Of a stretch of 64,000 bases of DNA, positions 63,201 through 64,000 are shown one piece after another. This DNA comes from Punica granatum (lineage: Eukaryota; Streptophyta; Magnoliopsida; Myrtales; Lythraceae), in the NCBI RefSeq assembly GCF_007655135.1, contig NW_022204331.1, positions 1 through 64,000 on the forward strand, in the 5' to 3' direction. Made by a program: the position numbers and the translations under genes. Under the pieces are notes generated by a model, which was given only the letters and a program-made list of their open reading frames with translations, was not told the DNA's origin and did not search any database. Numbering within the stretch: position 1 is the first letter of the stretch; each line of letters starts with the position of its first letter.

Positions 63201-63953
63201 CTTCCTATGCCAGACTCTCTCCCCTAGATTATGAAAATTAATTATCGACACACATTAGATGAGCAGAACAGGAATAATGAGATATTTCTAGCTACGTACT
63301 AATTTGAGTGCGAAATGGGGATTATGAATGATGAAGCATGCATCGGGTGAGCTTTCAATTTTTGTAACTTTGTGTTATATACATAAGAGATAACTTTCGG
63401 ATGATCTTGGCAGGGAACATTTTCCAATGTGGAAACCCTGCATATGCAACACAACGATAACATGAGACAGATCATATGGAGTGGGCGACACCGTCCCAAT
63501 CTGACATGCTTCTCATCAGGGGTCCACTTCCACTTCGCGAACCTCACGACTCTGAAAGTTGAGAATTGTCACTCTTTGGAGAACATACTTACCCCAAACA
63601 TGGTGTCGGAACTCCCTTGGCTTGGAACCCTTGAAATTAGGGACTGCAGGATGCTGGAGGCAGTGATTGTAGGAGAGAAGAAAGCGAGAAGACGTAACAT
63701 CAGGCTTGAAAAGTTGAGATATATAACTCTAGAGTCCTTGCCCAAGTTGGTTAGCTTCTTTCCACATAGTTGCTTATTTGAATGTCCATCTTTGATGAAC
63801 ATGACCATAAAAAACTGTCCTGAAATGAGGACATTCCTCACTTCTCCATGCCCGAAAGAGAAATTGTCCAATCCGGTGGGTGAAAGAAGCAAAAGAGCGT
63901 GCGAGGATAGTGGTGACATTAACATCCCTCAAGAACCCTTCTTCTGTGAAAAG
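30623..63953 (+). CDS. Giant CC-NBS-LRR disease resistance protein, 15 exons, continues past window
   Basis: Exons: 30623-31055, 32789-35190, 35477-36304, 39510-40343, 40541-41041, 41626-42375, 42548-43321, 49000-49737, 49950-50486, 50860-51633, 52889-53662, 55757-56530, 59319-60092, 62549-63193, 63414-63953. Every junction is GT-AG and every exon after the first pair is a multiple of three, so the join stays open for 4,026 codons. Family: intracellular immune receptor, RPS2 / At4g27190-like CNL. Coiled coil in residues 1-144; P-loop GVGGVGKTT about 185-193; kinase-2 VVIILDDLW 259-267; GLPLL 348-352; VHD 465-467; LRRs from about residue 540 onward. The LRR exons begin with a V-x-F/L-P word and end LFLVDK or FFNEK. 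The last part lies beyond position 64000. Alternative: exons after 48.9 kb are orphan copies never joined to the first seven; no second CC or NB-ARC exists between them. Only transcripts can settle this. Confidence 0.7.
31958..32312. mobile_element. TIR element in NLR intron 1 (hAT-like)
   Basis: The ends GGTAGGGCTGTTCA and, reversed, GGTAGGGGTGTTCA differ at one base. The subterminal zones carry repeated AACCGATCC / CGGACCG words, as in many plant non-autonomous hAT-like repeats. I found no clean target duplication. The frame inside (32117-32455) is not a gene. Confidence 0.6.
32789..35190 (+). CDS. NLR exon 2: NB-ARC and first LRRs
   Basis: 800 codons. It carries the complete nucleotide-binding switch: P-loop GVHGVGGVGKTT, RNBS-A region, kinase-2 LDDLW, RNBS-B KLVMTSRYRHVL, GLPL as CEGLPLLIDALAKVL, and MHD as VHDVVREAV. 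LRRs follow (IRELPCIWECSELEILVLFA, LKVLHFARACFKPLPSSIRH, LQTLCLEYCDLEDV, LRSLDLSHCSRLEVI). The exon ends FFNSQQ|GTGAAG. If intron 2 is retained the frame stops at 35295, giving a 979-residue CNL of ordinary size. Confidence 0.9.
35477..36304 (+). CDS. NLR exon 3: LRR module
   Basis: 276 codons, phase 0 at both ends (CAG|GTTTTGCTTCCC to AATACAAAG|GTAAGC). LRRs of the At4g27190 type: LESLELLHLPKLTGIWQ, LKYLRIEACRNLLKVV, LESLSIKDCKSIEEVF. It carries a lysine- and serine-rich insertion before the last repeat. Ends HAVFFNTK, the family's exon-end signature. Confidence 0.85.
36305..36798. other. Start of NLR intron 3, AT-rich
   Basis: No coding content or distinct element is seen before the fold-back at 36799. 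The intron runs to 39509 (3.2 kb). Confidence 0.5.
36799..37219. mobile_element. Long-TIR fold-back element in NLR intron 3
   Basis: Two inverted arms of about 150 bp each. Both contain, in mirror order, AGTGGTCTAAAA/GGTGGTCCAAAA, AGGTTGGTCCAAAA, GCTACTTGATG/GTTACTTGATG, ACAAAATGTTTCAA, CTTGATAGTA/CATGATAGTA and CTCGCCATTGACGCCGTCAA. The spacer is about 120 bp and itself repeats ACATTTTGTAC-like words. No coding capacity. The long arms suggest a Mutator-like or fold-back MITE. Confidence 0.8.
37383..37510 (+). mobile_element. Candidate Helitron-family 5' end (plus orientation)
   Basis: After a TA tract comes GAAAATAAACTCCGAGCCGA, ATTCTCATGCCGTCACATCA, CAAAAATAAA and TTTGCCACGTCATCAC. The same words in the same order occur reversed at 45535-45641, 48240-48352 and 58378-58485. 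A clear 3' terminus for this copy was not found; decayed sequence with internal AGAATATAAATTTTTTATCA repeats continues to about 38215. Confidence 0.4.
38216..38392 (+). repeat. Probable tRNA-derived SINE
   Basis: TGGTTTAAGCGG (38220-38231) fits most of the box A consensus, and GGATTCGAGTCCT (38265-38277) fits box B, at tRNA-like spacing. The body follows with GAATGCAAAAAACTCACACT, GGTCGATCCGGCTTGACTGG and GATATCAGAGTTCACACC. Diverged relatives sit at 29735-29885 and probably 7846-7975. A SINE origin is inferred from the boxes and dispersion. Confidence 0.5.
38393..39509. other. End of NLR intron 3
   Basis: AT-rich with an AAAAAG-type tract near 38981-39007. No supported gene. The polypyrimidine/CAG acceptor before exon 4 is at 39501-39509. 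Confidence 0.5.
39510..40343 (+). CDS. NLR exon 4: LRR module with internal duplication and poly-Glu
   Basis: 278 codons, phase 0. Two tandem copies of a 35-codon LRR unit start at about 39638 and 39743 (period 105 bp), both with VFPSTFIERLKNL / VLPSTFIERLKNL. A GAA/GAG microsatellite at about 40109-40140 encodes a run of eight glutamates (KEEEEEEEEGEG). Ends ALFFNEK|GTTTAC. Confidence 0.85.
40541..41041 (+). CDS. NLR exon 5: short LRR module
   Basis: 167 codons, phase 0. It starts VKLPKLAKLEIGRIGLKEL and ends PSLFWVEQ|GTACAC. It is shorter than its neighbours and only loosely related to the A, B and C modules downstream. Confidence 0.8.
41626..42375 (+). CDS. NLR exon 6: LRR module, A-like ancestor
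   Basis: 250 codons, phase 0. Starts VSFPSLEKLAISSIGKLKMI and ends PLFLVDK|GTGCGT. It shares the order of repeats with the 774-bp A exons (C-SSLSVIYDLQGL, LKHIWNGDP, FPASLAESL) but is clearly more diverged. Confidence 0.85.
42548..43321 (+). CDS. NLR exon 7: LRR module type A (774 bp)
   Basis: 258 codons, phase 0. VSFPRLEELSITGMKNLATI to TLFFVDK|GTATGG. First of five A exons of exactly equal length. Typical repeats: VKGCDALVTIFPPN, CPSLRVIYHMQGL, LPKLEHIWNIADPG, YVFPPSVAKVL. Confidence 0.85.
43449..43560. mobile_element. hAT-related fragment
   Basis: Words such as AAGCCTGACCCAAGAGAAAGG, CCTTCGCCTTA and CAATTATTGCCCTTAA match in order those at 51748-51830 (AAGGCCGGCCCAAGGGCAAGG and following). 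Both resemble the end of the intact element at 60779-61519 but lack a second end. Confidence 0.4.
44393..44714. mobile_element. MITE with TTTGGGAGT ends
   Basis: The left end TTCATTTGGGAGTGAGGTG pairs with the reversed right end GGTTGGTTTGGGAGTATTG. The 322-bp AT-rich interior has ACTTATTTT and TTAAGCATTAATTTT words shared, in reverse, with the element at 48622-48916. Confidence 0.6.
45236..45273. repeat. TA microsatellite
   Basis: A run of about 15 TA units. Similar TA tracts occur at 37378-37396, 45894-45915, 46504-46528 and 58028-58050, all in NLR introns. Confidence 0.8.
45655..46440. mobile_element. Probable MULE-type non-autonomous element with GC-rich core
   Basis: The left end (AATAGCAACCCC, CAGAATTTGAGTCATTTTCATC) and the reversed right end (AATAGTATCAGCAAGCACAG, GACGGCATTTTCATC) match word for word with gaps. 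Between them lies a GC-rich core (45925-46165) with a G run of about 18. Such CATTTTCATC ends are frequent in plant Mutator-like elements. The 113-codon minus frame in the core is low-complexity and not a gene. Confidence 0.45.
47172..48352 (-). mobile_element. Second candidate Helitron copy, decayed
   Basis: The 5' side at about 48240-48352 (minus) reads GAAAACAAAGTCCGAAACCG, GAATTCTAACG, CATCAAAAATATAAA and CTCGTGATGC, matching the family at 45641. The lower end near 47172-47210 (minus CACGCCCATGCAATACTCGAG then GTCATCAAC) resembles the hairpin terminus at 43579 but has lost CTAG. Confidence 0.35.
48622..48916. mobile_element. MITE just upstream of NLR exon 8
   Basis: The ends CTTGGTTTGGGAGTAAGTGC and, reversed, TTCATTGGAAGTGCAGTTGG match the element at 44393-44714. 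It ends 83 bp before exon 8. The corresponding intron of the duplicated block (62205-62548) has the flanking sequence but not this element. Confidence 0.6.
49000..49737 (+). CDS. NLR exon 8: LRR module type B
   Basis: 246 codons, phase 0. VSFLCLERLKVSSMNSLTTI to PLFLVDK|GTACAC. It repeats as exon 14. Distinct from A exons by YEIEENAGS, LTDLANLQHIWRMDPRG and FPGKY/YPGKYISRWPSLREL. Confidence 0.85.
49950..50486 (+). CDS. NLR exon 9: LRR module type C
   Basis: 179 codons, phase 0. Acceptor GGCAG|GGAACATTT; the exon begins GTFSIGETLHMQHNDNMKQI and ends PFFSEK|GTCAGC. It repeats as exon 15. Contains a basic GEKKARRRNIRL block between LRRs. Confidence 0.8.
50578..50645. repeat. 23-bp tandem repeat in NLR intron 9
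   Basis: Nearly three copies of AATTCTTTTTACGGTAAATA plus AGT. Simple intronic minisatellite. Confidence 0.75.
50860..51633 (+). CDS. NLR exon 10: LRR module type A (774 bp)
   Basis: 258 codons, phase 0. VSFPQLEKLRISGMKNLRTI to GLFLVDK|GTATGA. The tail (FSEIDLLQDAPGNGVG, NSQQTGLFLVDK) and the following intron start are shared with exon 12 and not with exons 11 or 13. Confidence 0.85.
52327..52862. mobile_element. Insertion in NLR intron 10, possibly Helitron-like
   Basis: The intron end that is contiguous before exons 10 and 13 is split here by about 535 bp. The insert starts TCTATATATCAATATATAAT then TATAAAAGCC, a common start of plant Helitrons, after an A. The right end shows no clear CTRR. 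Confidence 0.35.
52889..53662 (+). CDS. NLR exon 11: LRR module type A (774 bp)
   Basis: 258 codons, phase 0. VSFPQLEELTVSGMKNLGTI to ILFFVDK|GTATGA. Its following intron start, including AGCATCTGGATTAGCT-like words near 53820, is shared with exon 13. Confidence 0.85.
54309..55732. other. AT-rich insertion in NLR intron 11
   Basis: The conserved pre-exon block (54191-54308) is separated from exon 12 by about 1.4 kb of AT-rich DNA that has no counterpart before exons 10 or 13. Its termini and type could not be identified. Confidence 0.45.
55757..56530 (+). CDS. NLR exon 12: LRR module type A (774 bp)
   Basis: 258 codons, phase 0. VSFPRLEELTISGMKNLGTI to GLFLVDK|GTATTA. Closest to exon 10 at its 3' end and to exons 11 and 13 at its 5' end. 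Confidence 0.85.
57106..57627 (-). mobile_element. Complete TRIM retroelement in NLR intron 12
   Basis: Two 149-bp direct repeats, 57106-57254 and 57479-57627, are about 95% identical (7 differences, all transitions) and read TGTTGAGG...TTTAATA on the minus strand. The element is flanked by the 5-bp target duplication AAAAG (57101-57105 and 57628-57632). Directly inside the minus-strand 5' LTR is a primer-binding site TGGTATCAGAGCC (57466-57478), complementary to initiator tRNA-Met. Before the other LTR is a purine tract GAGGGCGGG (57255-57264). The internal 224 bp has no coding capacity, as expected of a TRIM. No 5S-like sequence is seen in the LTR. Confidence 0.9.
58378..58485 (-). mobile_element. 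Helitron-family 5' end, third minus copy
   Basis: Minus strand: GAAAACAAAGTCTCGAACTG, AATTCTCATGCC, GTCAAAAATATAAAACGAAT, GCGATGTCACGTCATCA. It matches the copies at 37383, 45641 and 48352. Its 3' end was not located. Confidence 0.4.
59319..60092 (+). CDS. NLR exon 13: LRR module type A (774 bp)
   Basis: 258 codons, phase 0. VSFPRLEELTISGMKNLGTI to TLFLVDK|GTATGG. Fully open. Confidence 0.85.
60779..61519. mobile_element. Non-autonomous hAT-type element in NLR intron 13
   Basis: The ends CAGGGCCGGCCC and, reversed, CAGGGGCGCCC fit hAT terminal repeats. The flanks CTTCTCTC (60771-60778) and CTTCCCTC (61520-61527) form an 8-bp target duplication with one mismatch. No transposase frame in 741 bp. 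Confidence 0.75.
62549..63193 (+). CDS. NLR exon 14: LRR module type B, shortened
   Basis: 215 codons, phase 0. VSFLYLESLEISEMNRLVTL to PLLLVDK|GTACAT. Copy of exon 8 lacking 31 codons: a 27-codon block covering one LRR after the first repeat, and four codons after ENAGS. Both losses keep the frame. Confidence 0.85.
63414..63953 (+). CDS. NLR exon 15: LRR module type C
   Basis: 180 codons, phase 0. Starts GTFSNVETLHMQHNDNMRQI and ends PFFCEK|GTCGGT. Copy of exon 9 with one extra codon. The frame is still open at the window end, so the gene continues. Confidence 0.8.
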
Positions 63954-64000
63954 GTCGGTTTACTATTGGAAAAGGAAACAAATTTAAATCAAGTATATTT

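Overview
The window is nuclear DNA of a flowering plant. Genes are split by GT-AG introns, intergenic DNA is AT-rich and full of small transposons, and every recognisable protein belongs to a plant family (P-class PPR protein, mTERF, plant-type DEAD-box helicase RH1, CC-NBS-LRR resistance protein). A eudicot is most likely, because the resistance gene is of the RPS2 / At4g27190-like type whose long LRR tails sit on many separate exons. The species cannot be fixed from the sequence.

Layout. 1-10.2 kb holds no gene, only repeats: a short TIR element, a GC-rich tandem repeat and a 0.6-kb fold-back. At 10.37-10.65 kb is a small intronless plant protein gene with a clear TATA box. At 11.1-15.1 kb on the minus strand is a nine-exon DEAD-box RNA helicase (RH1 type) with an apparent one-base deletion in exon 3. 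It shares a 398-bp divergent promoter with an intronless 822-residue P-class PPR gene (15.5-18.0 kb, plus). At 18.8-19.6 kb (minus) are the last four exons of a solanesyl/geranyl diphosphate synthase, truncated and frameshifted. Next to it is a two-exon mTERF gene (20.8-22.0 kb, minus). From memory, the Arabidopsis orthologues of these two are neighbours (AT2G34620/AT2G34630), so the fragment looks like the remnant of an ancestral pair. 22-30.6 kb is repeat-rich and without a supported gene.

The right half (30.6 kb to the window edge) is one reading of a single enormous NLR gene. Exon 1 encodes the coiled-coil region, exon 2 the NB-ARC and first LRRs, followed by at least 13 LRR exons. All 15 exons are open and all boundaries from exon 2 onward are phase 0. 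Joined, they give at least 4,026 codons with no stop before the window ends; a usual plant NLR has about 900-1,300. The late exons are copies of three module types in the order A-B-C-A-A-A-A-B-C, and five A exons are exactly 774 bp. Introns carry an intact TRIM element with target duplication, a hAT-type element, candidate Helitrons and several MITEs.

How the parts relate: the helicase, PPR and mTERF genes are housekeeping or organelle-expression genes in a conserved-looking block. The NLR is an immune receptor whose ligand-sensing LRR tail has been lengthened by repeated exon duplication. Whether all exons enter one mRNA, or are chosen alternatively, is the main open question.
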